From the NCBI GenBank assembly GCA_003242525.1, contig QGUU01000041.1:1-11140 (forward strand): a stretch of DNA of 11,140 nt. The letters are read 5' to 3'. The notes beneath the pieces are model-generated. The model did not search any database. It saw only the letters and a list, made by a program, of their open reading frames with translations, and had not been told where the DNA came from. Made by a program: the position numbers and the translations under genes. This DNA comes from Pseudomonadota bacterium (lineage in GTDB: Bacteria > Pseudomonadota > Alphaproteobacteria > Rhizobiales > Rhizobiaceae). Below, one piece after another: positions 1 through 7,533 of this stretch. The first letter of the stretch is position 1; each line of letters begins with the position of its first letter.

Positions 1-217
1 CTTCGCCTCCGGACGTCATGGAGACACCTTCGAGGACCATTCTGGATGCGTTCCCGGAAATCCCCGTCCAGCTGAGTTCCATGCCCTGATTGGCAAGAAG
101 GGCCTTCAGCCGCTGGGCAACCACCGAGGTATCCTGCGCATGGGCCGGTGTCAGCAGGGCAGTCAAGACAAGTGCGGAAAAGGCAAGGTTGGAGAAGGCA
201 GGGCGGTAGAAATTCAT
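1..217 (-). CDS. Hypothetical secreted protein, N-terminal part (cut by the window edge)
   Basis: Seen: reading the minus strand from an ATG at 217-215 gives an open frame of 72 codons running off the left edge. The ATG is preceded by GGAG with a 6-nt gap, a good ribosome binding site. The first ~27 residues form a typical signal peptide: a short polar start, a hydrophobic stretch (LAFSALVLTALLT) and a cleavage-like AHA followed by QD. After it comes VVAQRLKALLANQGMELSW and a phrase with SGNASRMVLEGVSM. Inference: a periplasmic or otherwise exported protein. I recognise no named domain in the visible part and assign no function. It is transcribed divergently from parC, with 192 bp between the two starts. 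The rest of the gene lies outside the window, so length and family are open. Confidence 0.65.
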   Translation of the reverse strand, partial: MNFYRPAFSNLAFSALVLTALLTPAHAQDTSVVAQRLKALLANQGMELSWTGISGNASRMVLEGVSMTSGGE

Positions 218-409
218 TTTGTGCTCCGGATGATGCCTGAAACTGGCGTGTCGCTGCCTCTCGCATGTCCCCTGAACAACTGGACCGGAAAAAGGCATCC
301 ACGCTAGAATGGTCGCAAAACGCAGAAAAAGGCAATCGGACACCTATGGCACGCAGTCCCAATCGTGCTGCCCCTTGCCGCGAATCGCCCTCTCGGTTAG
401 TCCCGACCC

Positions 410-2680
410 ATGGGAAAAAGCCTTGTGCCACCTGGAAATGGTGGCGACGATCACATTGAGCCGATCGACCTGAAGAAGGCGCTCGAAGAGCGCTATCTTG
501 CCTATGCCCTGTCGACCATCATGCACCGCGCCTTGCCCGACGTGCGCGACGGGCTGAAGCCGGTGCATCGCCGCATCATGCATGCGATGCGGCTTCTGCG
601 CCTCAATCCCGACCAGGGTTTCGCCAAATGTGCGCGAATCGTCGGCGAAGTGATGGGTAAGTTCCATCCGCATGGCGATCAGTCGATCTACGACGCCTTG
701 GTGCGACTGGCGCAGGATTTTTCCATGCGCTACCCCCTGGTGGACGGCCAGGGTAATTTCGGCAACATCGACGGCGATAATGCCGCGGCCATGCGCTACA
801 CCGAAGCGCGCATGACCGACGTGGCGACGGAACTTCTCGCCGGAATCACCGAAGACGCGGTCGATTTCCGCCCGACCTACAACGAGGAGGACGAGGAGCC
901 CGCGGTTTTGCCGGGTGCCTTCCCGAACCTGTTGGCCAACGGTTCTTCCGGGATTGCCGTTGGCATGGCGACCTCGATTCCGCCGCACAATGCCGCCGAG
1001 TTGCTGACGGCAGCGCTGTACCTCATTGATAATCCGCAGGCATCCGTAGCTGACCTGATGGCGAGGACGGATGGAGACGGGCTGGTGCAAGGGCCGGATT
1101 TTCCTACCGGCGGCATCGTCGTGGACAGCCGGGCCTCCATTCTCGAAGCCTATGAAACAGGGCGCGGCGGTTTTCGCGTCAGGGCAAAGTGGCACCAGGA
1201 AGATCAGGGCAGGGGAACCTGGGTTATCATCGTCACTGAAATTCCCTACGGCGTGCAGAAGTCGCGGCTCATCGAAAAGATCGCCGAGCTTCTTTTGGCG
1301 CGCAAGCTGCCGCTTCTGGAGGACGTAAGGGACGAAAGCGCGGAGGATATCCGAATCGTCCTCGCGCCCAAGAGCCGGACTGTTGATCCTGGTCTGCTGA
1401 TGGAATCGCTGTTCAAGCTGACTGAGTTGGAGAGCCGGTTCCCCCTCAACATGAACGTGCTTTCACGCGGCAAGGTACCGAACGTCCTCTCGCTGAAGGA
1501 CGCGCTTAAGGAATGGCTCGACCACCGCCGCGACGTGCTGATCCGCCGCTCCAGTCACCGTCTCGCAGAGATTGAGCGCCGACTTGAGGTTCTGGGCGGC
1601 TATCTCATCGCCTATCTGAACATTGACGAGGTGATCCGCATCATTCGCGAAGAGGATGAGCCGAAGCCGGTCATGATGGCGCGATGGGAACTGACCGATA
1701 TCCAGGCCGAGGCCATTCTCAACATGCGGCTGCGCGCGCTGCGCAAGCTCGAAGAATTTGAGATACGCAAGGAGTTTGACGCGCTGTCGGAGGAGAAGAA
1801 GCAGATAGAGGCGCTGCTTGGCTCCGAGCCGAAACAGTGGGGGACGATCAAATGGGAGATCGGCGAATTGCGCAAAAAGTTCGGTCCCGAGACCGAACTG
1901 GGCAGGCGCCGCACCCAGTTTGCGGAGGCTCCGGAGCACGATTTGTCCGAGATTCACCAGGCAATGATCGAGCGGGAGCCGATTACTGTCATCGTCTCGG
2001 AAAAGGGATGGCTGCGCACGATGAAAGGCCATCTTTCCGATTACTCGACGCTGTCCTTCAAGGAAGGCGATGCACTCAAGCTTGCCTTCCACGCGCAGAC
2101 AACGGACAAGATCCTGATCTTCACGACCGGCGGCAAGTTCCACACCATCGGCGCGGATCGGCTGCCCGGCGGGCGCGGTCATGGCGAGCCGATCCGCATA
2201 ATCGTGGACATGGAAAACGATCAGGACATCGTCACGGCATTCGTTCACGACCCCGAACGCAAGCTGTTGCTGGTTTCCTACCAGGGCAATGGCTTTGTCG
2301 TGCCGGAGGCGGAGGTTGTCGCCAATACCCGCAAGGGCAAGCAGGTGATGAATGTCAAGGCGCCGGACGAGGCCAAAGCCTGCGTGCCCGTAAATGGCGA
2401 TCACGCGGCCATAGTGGGAGAAAATCGCAAGCTGCTCGTCTTCCCGCTTTCCGAAGTGCCGGAAATGTCGCGCGGCAAGGGAGTCCGGCTGCAGAAGTAT
2501 AAGGATGGCGGGGTGCTCGACGTAAAGACATTCGCCATGGCCGATGGCCTCTCCTGGCAGGATTCGGCCGAGCGCACCTTTACCCGCAGCCAGGCGGAAC
2601 TCCTGGAATGGATTGGCAGTCGAGCAGGCGCTGGCCGCATGGTGCCGAAGGGGTTCCCGAAGACTGGCAGGTTCAGTTGA
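410..2680 (+). CDS. parC: DNA topoisomerase IV subunit A (ParC)
   Basis: ParC is the DNA-breaking subunit of topoisomerase IV. With ParE it decatenates replicated chromosomes and relaxes supercoils, using ATP. Seen: 756 residues, the usual alphaproteobacterial ParC length. The breakage-reunion domain covers roughly residues 28-470, with [20 protein letters not shown] (41-60), the [15 protein letters not shown] segment (83-97) and [10 protein letters not shown] with the catalytic tyrosine at 130. The C-terminal half is a GyrA/ParC-type DNA-wrapping domain. It carries only a degenerate box ([11 protein letters not shown], about residue 585), which favours ParC over GyrA. The start is firm: an in-frame TAG lies at 398-400, just upstream of ATG 410, and MGKSLVPPG is a rhizobial-type ParC N-terminus. 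No strong Shine-Dalgarno is visible. At the position of the quinolone-contact serine of E. coli enzymes there is Gln91. The gene converges with the polysaccharide polymerase gene and appears unrelated to the EPS locus. Confidence 0.98.
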   Translation: MGKSLVPPGNGGDDHIEPIDLKKALEERYLAYALSTIMHRALPDVRDGLKPVHRRIMHAMRLLRLNPDQGFAKCARIVGEVMGKFHPHGDQSIYDALVRLAQDFSMRYPLVDGQGNFGNIDGDNAAAMRYTEARMTDVATELLAGITEDAVDFRPTYNEEDEEPAVLPGAFPNLLANGSSGIAVGMATSIPPHNAAELLTAALYLIDNPQASVADLMARTDGDGLVQGPDFPTGGIVVDSRASILEAYETGRGGFRVRAKWHQEDQGRGTWVIIVTEIPYGVQKSRLIEKIAELLLARKLPLLEDVRDESAEDIRIVLAPKSRTVDPGLLMESLFKLTELESRFPLNMNVLSRGKVPNVLSLKDALKEWLDHRRDVLIRRSSHRLAEIERRLEVLGGYLIAYLNIDEVIRIIREEDEPKPVMMARWELTDIQAEAILNMRLRALRKLEEFEIRKEFDALSEEKKQIEALLGSEPKQWGTIKWEIGELRKKFGPETELGRRRTQFAEAPEHDLSEIHQAMIEREPITVIVSEKGWLRTMKGHLSDYSTLSFKEGDALKLAFHAQTTDKILIFTTGGKFHTIGADRLPGGRGHGEPIRIIVDMENDQDIVTAFVHDPERKLLLVSYQGNGFVVPEAEVVANTRKGKQVMNVKAPDEAKACVPVNGDHAAIVGENRKLLVFPLSEVPEMSRGKGVRLQKYKDGGVLDVKTFAMADGLSWQDSAERTFTRSQAELLEWIGSRAGAGRMVPKGFPKTGRFS

Positions 2681-2692
2681 GGTGGCGGTCGA

Positions 2693-2715
2693 GGTCCGGC
2701 GATAAGTTCCGGGCC
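2693..2715. terminator. Weak hairpin between convergent genes
   Basis: GGTCCGG (2693-2699) and CCGGGCC (2709-2715) can pair with one G-U wobble around a 9-nt loop, 12 nt after the parC stop. No T-run follows on either strand, so it is not a classical intrinsic terminator. It is the only stem I see in the 78-bp convergent gap and may help end transcription from one or both sides. Confidence 0.3.
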
Positions 2716-2758
2716 TGACGGCGGCACGGGCGCGTTTCAATCGTGTCGGGGAGGTGCG

Positions 2759-4012
2759 CTAGCCCAGGGCAGCGCTCTGGGAGGCGGACAGGGCGGATCG
2801 CTGGTAGCGATATTCTAAGGCTATGCCGCCCCAGATCAAACCCATCAGCATGTACATGTGGCGCCAATGATCGGTGTCTATCACGCTTCCCAGGGCGATG
2901 TGGCCGAGATAGACGACGTAGGCGCAAAGCACATAAGGCTGCCAGGGCCTTTCGCGCAGCAATAGGCGAAAGCCGGCCGCCACGGTCCATATGGTCAATG
3001 TCAGGTAGCTGACGAAGCCGATCCAGCCATAGTCCATCAGCGCCTTTAGCCAGATGTTGTGCGTGTCTTCGCCGTAGGTCTGGCCGAAGACCAGCGGTCC
3101 GATGCCGAGGGGCTTTTCCAGCGCCAGCAGGAAGCCGATGCCATAGCGGGCGAAACGGCCGAGCCTTGCAGAGTCGTAGTCCTGAGCCAGTCTGGCGCGG
3201 CTGGCCAGCATGTCGGCGACGCCGGGAATCTGAAGAACCACGAGAATGGCAGCTACCAGCAACACCAGGGCAGCGATCGTCATGACGGTAATGCGCAGCC
3301 GGAACAGGCTGCTTCGGCTGCGCAGGAACAGCGCGCCGGTCAGCAGGATCGTTGCGAGGCAGAAAAGACCCCAGGCGCCACGCGAGAAGGAAAGGAAGAT
3401 GCCGCCGACGATGATGAGCAGCGGTACGGCGACCAGCGGCATGCGCGACACCGGCCCGGTGAGCAGAACATATAGCAGGTAGATGCCTGGCAGCGCCAGG
3501 AACGGACCGAACACGTTGGGGTCTTCGAACACCCCTGCCGCACGACCATATTTTGTGAAGATTTCCGTTCCCGGCAAAAGGCTGAAGTAGCCGATGATGC
3601 CGGCCAGCGAGGTCAGCACCGCCGAAGCCACATAGGCGGTGAAGATCAGCCGGTAGAGCGCCGGCCGCGCTTCGGTTACGGCGGCGAAAAAGACGGCAGT
3701 GAAGGCGAGGAACAAGGACACGGCCAGATAGAGCGGCGTGTCCATGAGATCGTCCATCTGCGTCATGGCGATCATGCCGCCGATGTTGAACATTACCAGC
3801 AGTACAAGCAGGGGCGACGTTGCGCGCGAAATCCTGAGGCCGAACAGCGCCCAGATCGCGATCAGTCCCGTCATGTAGAGTTCATAGGGTGCCGGCTCGT
3901 TGATGACGAAGCCGGACAGGAAGACGCCAATGAATATCGCGGCCGAGGTGATCAGGTCGATCAGCTTGGCGTTGACGGCTGCCGGGGAGATGTCATGCGG
4001 GATGGCGCTCAA
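2759..4012 (-). CDS. O-antigen ligase/polymerase-family membrane protein (Wzy-like)
   Basis: Likely the inner-membrane polymerase that joins lipid-linked repeat units into a chain. Proteins of this superfamily (Wzy_C/O-antigen ligase) can also be WaaL-type ligases. Seen: 417 residues with about ten hydrophobic segments. Family marks are GVFEDPNVFGPFLALP (160-175), the SFSRGAW loop (208-214), and a periplasmic loop with ARLGRFARY (282-290) followed by DTHNIWLKALMDYGWIGF (316-333). The HN...G pattern of that last loop is typical of the domain. The start is TTG at 4012-4010, inside the TTGA overlap with the stop of the upstream phosphotransferase gene. There is no usable in-frame ATG before residue 47, which already lies in membrane sequence. 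Only a weak GGA lies upstream, so translation probably depends on coupling. It is the last gene of the minus-strand EPS arm. The position beside an initiating transferase, OPX and co-polymerase favours polymerase over ligase, but sequence alone cannot decide. Confidence 0.87.
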   Translation of the reverse strand: MSAIPHDISPAAVNAKLIDLITSAAIFIGVFLSGFVINEPAPYELYMTGLIAIWALFGLRISRATSPLLVLLVMFNIGGMIAMTQMDDLMDTPLYLAVSLFLAFTAVFFAAVTEARPALYRLIFTAYVASAVLTSLAGIIGYFSLLPGTEIFTKYGRAAGVFEDPNVFGPFLALPGIYLLYVLLTGPVSRMPLVAVPLLIIVGGIFLSFSRGAWGLFCLATILLTGALFLRSRSSLFRLRITVMTIAALVLLVAAILVVLQIPGVADMLASRARLAQDYDSARLGRFARYGIGFLLALEKPLGIGPLVFGQTYGEDTHNIWLKALMDYGWIGFVSYLTLTIWTVAAGFRLLLRERPWQPYVLCAYVVYLGHIALGSVIDTDHWRHMYMLMGLIWGGIALEYRYQRSALSASQSAALG

Positions 4013-5544
4013 TAGGCGTTTTCCGTGTTGAGCAGCCGAAATGGCGTCAGGATCAGGATCTTCAGGTCAAAGAGGATCGACCAGTTCTCGATATAGTAGA
4101 GGTCGTACTCTGTCCGCCTGCGGATCTTCTCCTGGGTATCCATCTCGCCGCGCCAGCCATTGATCTGCGCCCAGCCAGTGACGCCGGGCTTGACCTTGTG
4201 ACGGGCGAAATAACCGTCGACCACTTCGTTGTAGAGCAGGTTGTGAGACTGGGCCGCAACGGCGTGAGGCCGGGGACCGACCAGCGACAGGGAGCCGAAC
4301 AGGGCGTTGAAGAATTGCGGCAGCTCGTCGATCGACGTCTTGCGAATGAAGCGGCCCACGCGGGTGACGCGCGGATCGTTCTTCGTTACCGGATTTCTGG
4401 CCGTCGGGTCGCACTGGTCCACATACATGGAGCGGAACTTGTAGACCTCGATCACCTCATTGTTGAACCCATGGCGCTTCTGCTTGAACAGGACGGGCCC
4501 CTTCGAGTCGAGCTTGATGGCGATGGCAGTCGCCACCATGATCGGCGAAAAGATGATGATGCCCAGAAGCGAAAAGACGATGTCGAAAGCGCGCTTGGCC
4601 ACCGAATCCCAATCGTTGATCGGCTTGTCGAAGACGTCGAGCATCGGGACTGAGCCGATATAGGAATAAGCGCGCGGCCGGAACTGGAGCGCGCTGGAGT
4701 GCGCCGAGAGACGAATATCCACCGGCAGAACCCATAGTTTCTTCAGCAATTGAAGCACGCGCTTTTCAGCCGTGATCGGTAGCGAGACGATAAGCATGTC
4801 GATGCGCGCTATGCGGGCGAATTCGATGAGTTCGGAGACAGTTCCGAGCTTGGGGTAGCCGGCCACGATGGGCGGGGAGCGGCGGTCGTCCCGGTCATCG
4901 AAGATGCCGCAGATGCGGATGTCATTGTAAGGCTGCTTTTCAATGGCGCGGATCAGGGTCTCCGCAGCCTTTCCTCCTCCGACGATGACGGCGCGCCGCT
5001 CCATTCGGCCGTCGCGCGCCCAGCGGCGGATAAGCCGCGAAAGAGCCAGCCGAAGTCCGAATATCATGAGTAAGCCGACCCCGAACCAAGCCGCGAAGAG
5101 GGCGCGGGAATAGGTTGCTGAAATCTTCAGAAAGAAAGCGGCGAGCGCCATCAGAGCGAAGGTGCCGGACCAGACAAGCAATATCCGGCCGGCATTCTTC
5201 ATGGGCTGCATGAGGGCAGCGAGCTGGTACTGGTCGCAAACCTCGAGAAGCAAGACGGCGAGCACGGACGCGGCCGCAATGGCCGCGGCATAAGCCCAGG
5301 GCAGATGCTCGAAGAAGCCCAGATACCAGCAATAGATCGCAAGGCCGGACAGGAAAAGCAGGCCGCACTCCACGAGCCTCAGCACGCCGCTGACCAGGAC
5401 CGGAGACATGGTGTCCTTCCGGTATTGCGCGGCCACCCGACGAGCCACCTCGTTGATGCCGGACGACGCCTTGTCATCCGCCGGCATCTCAAACTTGCGT
5501 ACGGACGCTGCAGAAAAGCGATGGGCTGGGTCGATCTCGTTCAT
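4009..5544 (-). CDS. Undecaprenyl-phosphate sugar-1-phosphate transferase (WcaJ/ExoY-like initiating enzyme)
   Basis: This enzyme moves a hexose-1-phosphate, usually glucose or galactose, from its UDP-sugar to undecaprenyl phosphate. That is the first committed step of the repeat unit, at the cytoplasmic face of the inner membrane. Seen: 511 residues, the usual length of the long (polyisoprenyl-phosphate hexose transferase) form. Membrane segments lie at about 50-75, 82-101, 120-140 and 148-167. A Rossmann-like CoA-binding-type domain starts with [16 protein letters not shown] (185-200). The bacterial sugar transferase domain runs from KRAFDIVFS (317) to the end. It has a membrane re-entrant helix (322-343), KQKRHGFNN (354-362), YKFRSM (368-373), the catalytic pair in [10 protein letters not shown] (D406, E407), LVGPRPHA (421-428) and [15 protein letters not shown] (452-466). 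The start is the ATG at 5544-5542, with only a weak GAG upstream. It lies 85 bp downstream of the glycosyltransferase and overlaps the polymerase gene by 4 nt. Glucose is the commonest substrate of this subfamily; the actual sugar is an inference. Confidence 0.95.
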   Translation of the reverse strand: MNEIDPAHRFSAASVRKFEMPADDKASSGINEVARRVAAQYRKDTMSPVLVSGVLRLVECGLLFLSGLAIYCWYLGFFEHLPWAYAAAIAAASVLAVLLLEVCDQYQLAALMQPMKNAGRILLVWSGTFALMALAAFFLKISATYSRALFAAWFGVGLLMIFGLRLALSRLIRRWARDGRMERRAVIVGGGKAAETLIRAIEKQPYNDIRICGIFDDRDDRRSPPIVAGYPKLGTVSELIEFARIARIDMLIVSLPITAEKRVLQLLKKLWVLPVDIRLSAHSSALQFRPRAYSYIGSVPMLDVFDKPINDWDSVAKRAFDIVFSLLGIIIFSPIMVATAIAIKLDSKGPVLFKQKRHGFNNEVIEVYKFRSMYVDQCDPTARNPVTKNDPRVTRVGRFIRKTSIDELPQFFNALFGSLSLVGPRPHAVAAQSHNLLYNEVVDGYFARHKVKPGVTGWAQINGWRGEMDTQEKIRRRTEYDLYYIENWSILFDLKILILTPFRLLNTENAY

Positions 5545-5551
5545 GGGAGCT

Positions 5552-5567
5552 CACAATGCTTCTTGTG
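5552..5567. repeat. Small inverted repeat before the phosphotransferase start
   Basis: CACAA (5552-5556) and TTGTG (5563-5567) form an inverted repeat with a 6-nt centre. It sits 8 nt upstream of the phosphotransferase ATG in the 85-bp gap after the glycosyltransferase gene. It could be a small operator or a stem near the ribosome binding site. With only 5-bp arms it may be chance. Confidence 0.25.
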
Positions 5568-5629
5568 CATAGCAAAGGAGAGCTAAGAAAGGCTTGAAAA
5601 TGCCCGTAGATTTGAAACGGCCGCGGCGG

Positions 5630-6781
5630 CTATTTCGCCAGCGCGGCGAAATAGGCCTTTTCGATTTCGGCGGCCATGACGTCTGCGCCGAAGCGTGCCC
5701 TCAGCGTGGCTGCCTTCGGCATCATCTGCCTGTAGGCGGGCAGGTCCGAAAGCGCGAAGCTCATCTTTTCGCCGACCGCTTCCGGGCTGGGTTCGACAAG
5801 TGCGGGCGAGTCGATGCCGAAAATCTCGGGAATGCCGCCAACGGCGCTTGCGATCAGGGGCTTGCCGGCGGCAAGCGTTTCCAGCACGATGTAGGGCATG
5901 GCCTCGGCCCGCGAGGGAACAACAACCAGCCGGGCCAGCTCGAATGCCGCCCGTGCAGGCATTGGTGGCCTGAACCGGACACGGTCGGCAAGTCCCATTG
6001 TTTCGACCTGGGCCCTGTAGCGCGGCAGGTGCTCGCCATCTCCCACCATGACGGCGCTTAGCCGGCGGTTGAGTGCTGCTTCTGCGCGGGCGAACGCTTC
6101 GATGAAAATGTCCGGCCCCTTCAGATCGCGCATCATGCCGATGTAGAGCAGGTCGGCAGCATCGGACCTGTCAGGTACAGGTTCGAATTCAGCCGCGCGC
6201 AATCCGTTATAGACCAGAATGTTCGGGATCGGCGGCTCTCCGACCTTCCGGCGATACGCACGGCGTTCGTAGTCCGAAACGAACATTAGGCAATCGGTGA
6301 AGCGTGCCATCGAACGCTCCAAGGCAAAGAACACCTTGCCCGTCAGCGTGTTCTCGTCATAGTGCAGGCTGCCGCCATGCGGTGAATAGAGGCGGGCAAC
6401 GCGAGACCTTGAAACCCGCAACAGTGAGCCGAACAGACGGGCATAGGTGCCTCCCTTGGCTCCATGGCCATGGATGACGTCCGGCTGCAATTCCTTGATT
6501 ATCCTGTAAGTGCGCCAGGCCGAGACAAGATCGCCCGGTCCGATATGCCGCTGCATCGGCGTACGCTCAATGCCGAGAGCAAGCTGTGGGCGTATTGCGT
6601 CGAAAAGCCTTTCCTCGAAGTCCCCGCCGGTGGTCGAATCGCACACGATACCGACCGAGTGACCGGCAGCGACCTGTGCATCCGTCAAGTCGCGCACGTG
6701 GCGAAATATTCCGCCTACCGGCGATCTGAAGCAGTGCACGATTCTGAGCTGCCCGACCACGGTTTCAGAAAAGGCGTTCAC
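5630..6781 (-). CDS. GT4-family glycosyltransferase
   Basis: Probably a cytoplasmic, membrane-associated enzyme that adds a sugar from a nucleotide donor to the growing lipid-linked repeat unit. Seen: 383 residues with a GT-B arrangement. The N-terminal half begins LRIVHCFRSPVGGIFRHVRD (12-31), the common 'GG..RH' acceptor-side start, and has DVIHGHGAKGG (101-111). The C-terminal donor domain has LLYIGMMRDLKGPDIFIEAF (211-230), VMVGDGEH (244-251) and the E-x7-E motif in EAMPYIVLE (E293, E301), then GGIPEI (315-320). These mark a retaining GT4 enzyme. The sugar cannot be read from sequence. The start is uncertain. The longest frame opens with GTG at 6781-6779, overlapping the OPX gene by 17 nt. 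A second in-frame GTG at residue 8 (6760-6758) would start just past the OPX stop. No ATG is available and neither GTG has a clear Shine-Dalgarno, so coupling to the OPX gene is likely. It is the only glycosyltransferase in the window. Confidence 0.93.
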   Translation of the reverse strand: MNAFSETVVGQLRIVHCFRSPVGGIFRHVRDLTDAQVAAGHSVGIVCDSTTGGDFEERLFDAIRPQLALGIERTPMQRHIGPGDLVSAWRTYRIIKELQPDVIHGHGAKGGTYARLFGSLLRVSRSRVARLYSPHGGSLHYDENTLTGKVFFALERSMARFTDCLMFVSDYERRAYRRKVGEPPIPNILVYNGLRAAEFEPVPDRSDAADLLYIGMMRDLKGPDIFIEAFARAEAALNRRLSAVMVGDGEHLPRYRAQVETMGLADRVRFRPPMPARAAFELARLVVVPSRAEAMPYIVLETLAAGKPLIASAVGGIPEIFGIDSPALVEPSPEAVGEKMSFALSDLPAYRQMMPKAATLRARFGADVMAAEIEKAYFAALAK

Positions 6782-7379
6782 GCACGTATACGGTGTCGCC
6801 CGGCATCAGCGGGTCCGATGTCCGAACCCGGCCCGTCATTACCTTGCCGTTGATGTCCCGCGTGACGTCGACGCTCTCCTGGTTCGCCCGTGGAGAGAAC
6901 CCACCGGCGATGGCCACTGCCTTCTGGACGGTCAGCCCAGGCACGTAGGAGTACTGGCCTGCTGCGCCGACTTCGCCCATGACGAAGATCGGCCGATAGC
7001 GGTCGATCTCTACTGAAACATCGGGCTCGCGCAGATAGCCCTGGCGCAACTTGGCGGCAATGGCGGCTTCGAGTTGCTGGGTCGTGTGGCCGCGCGCAGG
7101 GACCGCGCCAACAAGCGGGAAGGAGATGTAGCCGGACTGGTCAACGCTGTAGGTGTTGGTCAGCCCGTCCTGTTCAAACACCGTGACACGCACGCGATCC
7201 CCGGCGCCGAGCCGATATGGCTCGTCCAGGACCTTGTGAAAGGCAGGAGGAACCGGACGATAGCTGGAGCAACCGGCGGCGAAGGCGGCGGCAAGAAAGA
7301 TGCTGGAAAGCAGGGCGGTTCGTCTTTTCACCAGGCACATACCTTCGGCTCTCTGCATCCGCAGGTGGAGGTTCGGCAT
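6765..7379 (-). CDS. Polysaccharide export outer-membrane lipoprotein (OPX, Wza-like, short form)
   Basis: OPX proteins form or line the exit path for polysaccharide across the periplasm and outer membrane, working with a co-polymerase. Seen: up to 204 residues. A lipoprotein signal reads VKRRTALLSSIFLAAAFAAGC, given here as KRR (18-20), a hydrophobic core and AAGC with the lipidated cysteine at 37. The polysaccharide export domain covers about 54-128, with YRLGAGDRVRVTVFEQ (55-70) and YISFPLVGAV (84-93). A single SLBB-type domain covers about 129-180, with VMGEVGAAGQYSYVPGLTV (133-151) and AIAGGFSPRAN (156-166). The protein ends soon after DTVYVRERLF. It therefore lacks the extra SLBB repeat and the C-terminal membrane helix of E. 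coli Wza, as in many short alphaproteobacterial OPX proteins. The start is uncertain: ATG 7379 gives the longest frame. ATG at 7340-7338, or GTG at 7331-7329 with GAAGG 10 nt upstream, would give a more normal lipoprotein signal. It is the first gene of the minus arm, divergent from the co-polymerase. Confidence 0.93.
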   Translation of the reverse strand: MPNLHLRMQRAEGMCLVKRRTALLSSIFLAAAFAAGCSSYRPVPPAFHKVLDEPYRLGAGDRVRVTVFEQDGLTNTYSVDQSGYISFPLVGAVPARGHTTQQLEAAIAAKLRQGYLREPDVSVEIDRYRPIFVMGEVGAAGQYSYVPGLTVQKAVAIAGGFSPRANQESVDVTRDINGKVMTGRVRTSDPLMPGDTVYVRERLF

Positions 7380-7407
7380 CCGTTATTGGTCCGTTAGGGT
7401 TAATGCC

Positions 7408-7422
7408 CGGTAAAGGTTACCG
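7408..7422. promoter_or_regulatory. Palindrome CGGTAA-AGG-TTACCG, candidate operator
   Basis: CGGTAA (7408-7413) and TTACCG (7417-7422) are perfect reverse complements around AGG. Such a 6-3-6 palindrome between divergent genes is what a dimeric regulator would bind. The site contains one of the two AGGTTACC copies of this region. The regulator is unknown. Confidence 0.4.
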
Positions 7423-7473
7423 TCGTCAGCGGCTCTGCGGCCGGTGTTTGCATCTCCAGGAGACAAACCGCTT

Positions 7474-7487
7474 TAACCCGCAGGTTA
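7474..7487. promoter_or_regulatory. Inverted repeat TAACC-CGCA-GGTTA, candidate second operator
   Basis: TAACC (7474-7478) and GGTTA (7483-7487) are inverted around CGCA. Together with the following CC, this site holds the second AGGTTACC copy (7482-7489), 68 bp from the first at 7414-7421. A further GGGTTAAT lies at 7397-7404. Repeated use of the same half-site in 93 bp suggests one regulator acting at several places, but the arms are short. Confidence 0.35.
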
Positions 7488-7533
7488 CCATAGTTGTTTA
7501 CGGTGCAGCCCGGCCCATCTGGGAGCAGGTTGC

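Larger units (their letters stand above)
7380..7533. promoter_or_regulatory. Divergent promoter region between OPX and co-polymerase genes
   Basis: These 154 bp separate the OPX start (minus) from the co-polymerase start (plus), so promoters for both EPS arms are expected here. The stretch is visibly richer in A/T than its flanks and holds several related GGTTA/TAACC elements, listed separately. I cannot pick out convincing -35/-10 pairs on either strand. If the OPX protein starts at the later ATG or GTG, the region extends to about 7331. Confidence 0.6.

Noticed and set aside
218..409. Promoters for parC and the divergent secreted-protein gene
   Set aside because: Both should start in this 192-bp spacer, but I see no -35/-10 pair good enough to place on either strand.
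344..1195. A 283-codon minus-strand frame opposite the parC start
   Set aside because: Same reasons: antisense to the catalytic core of parC, composition unlike a real protein, no recognisable motif.
1463..2740. A 425-codon open frame on the minus strand opposite parC
   Set aside because: It lies fully antisense to the conserved parC, has His/Arg-rich composition typical of a shadow frame in GC-rich DNA, and shows no domain or ribosome binding site.
7400..7415. A CtrA binding site (TTAA-N7-TTAAC)
   Set aside because: The second half is TAAAG rather than TTAAC, so it is not annotated as a site; it is mentioned only as a hint in the finding on this region.
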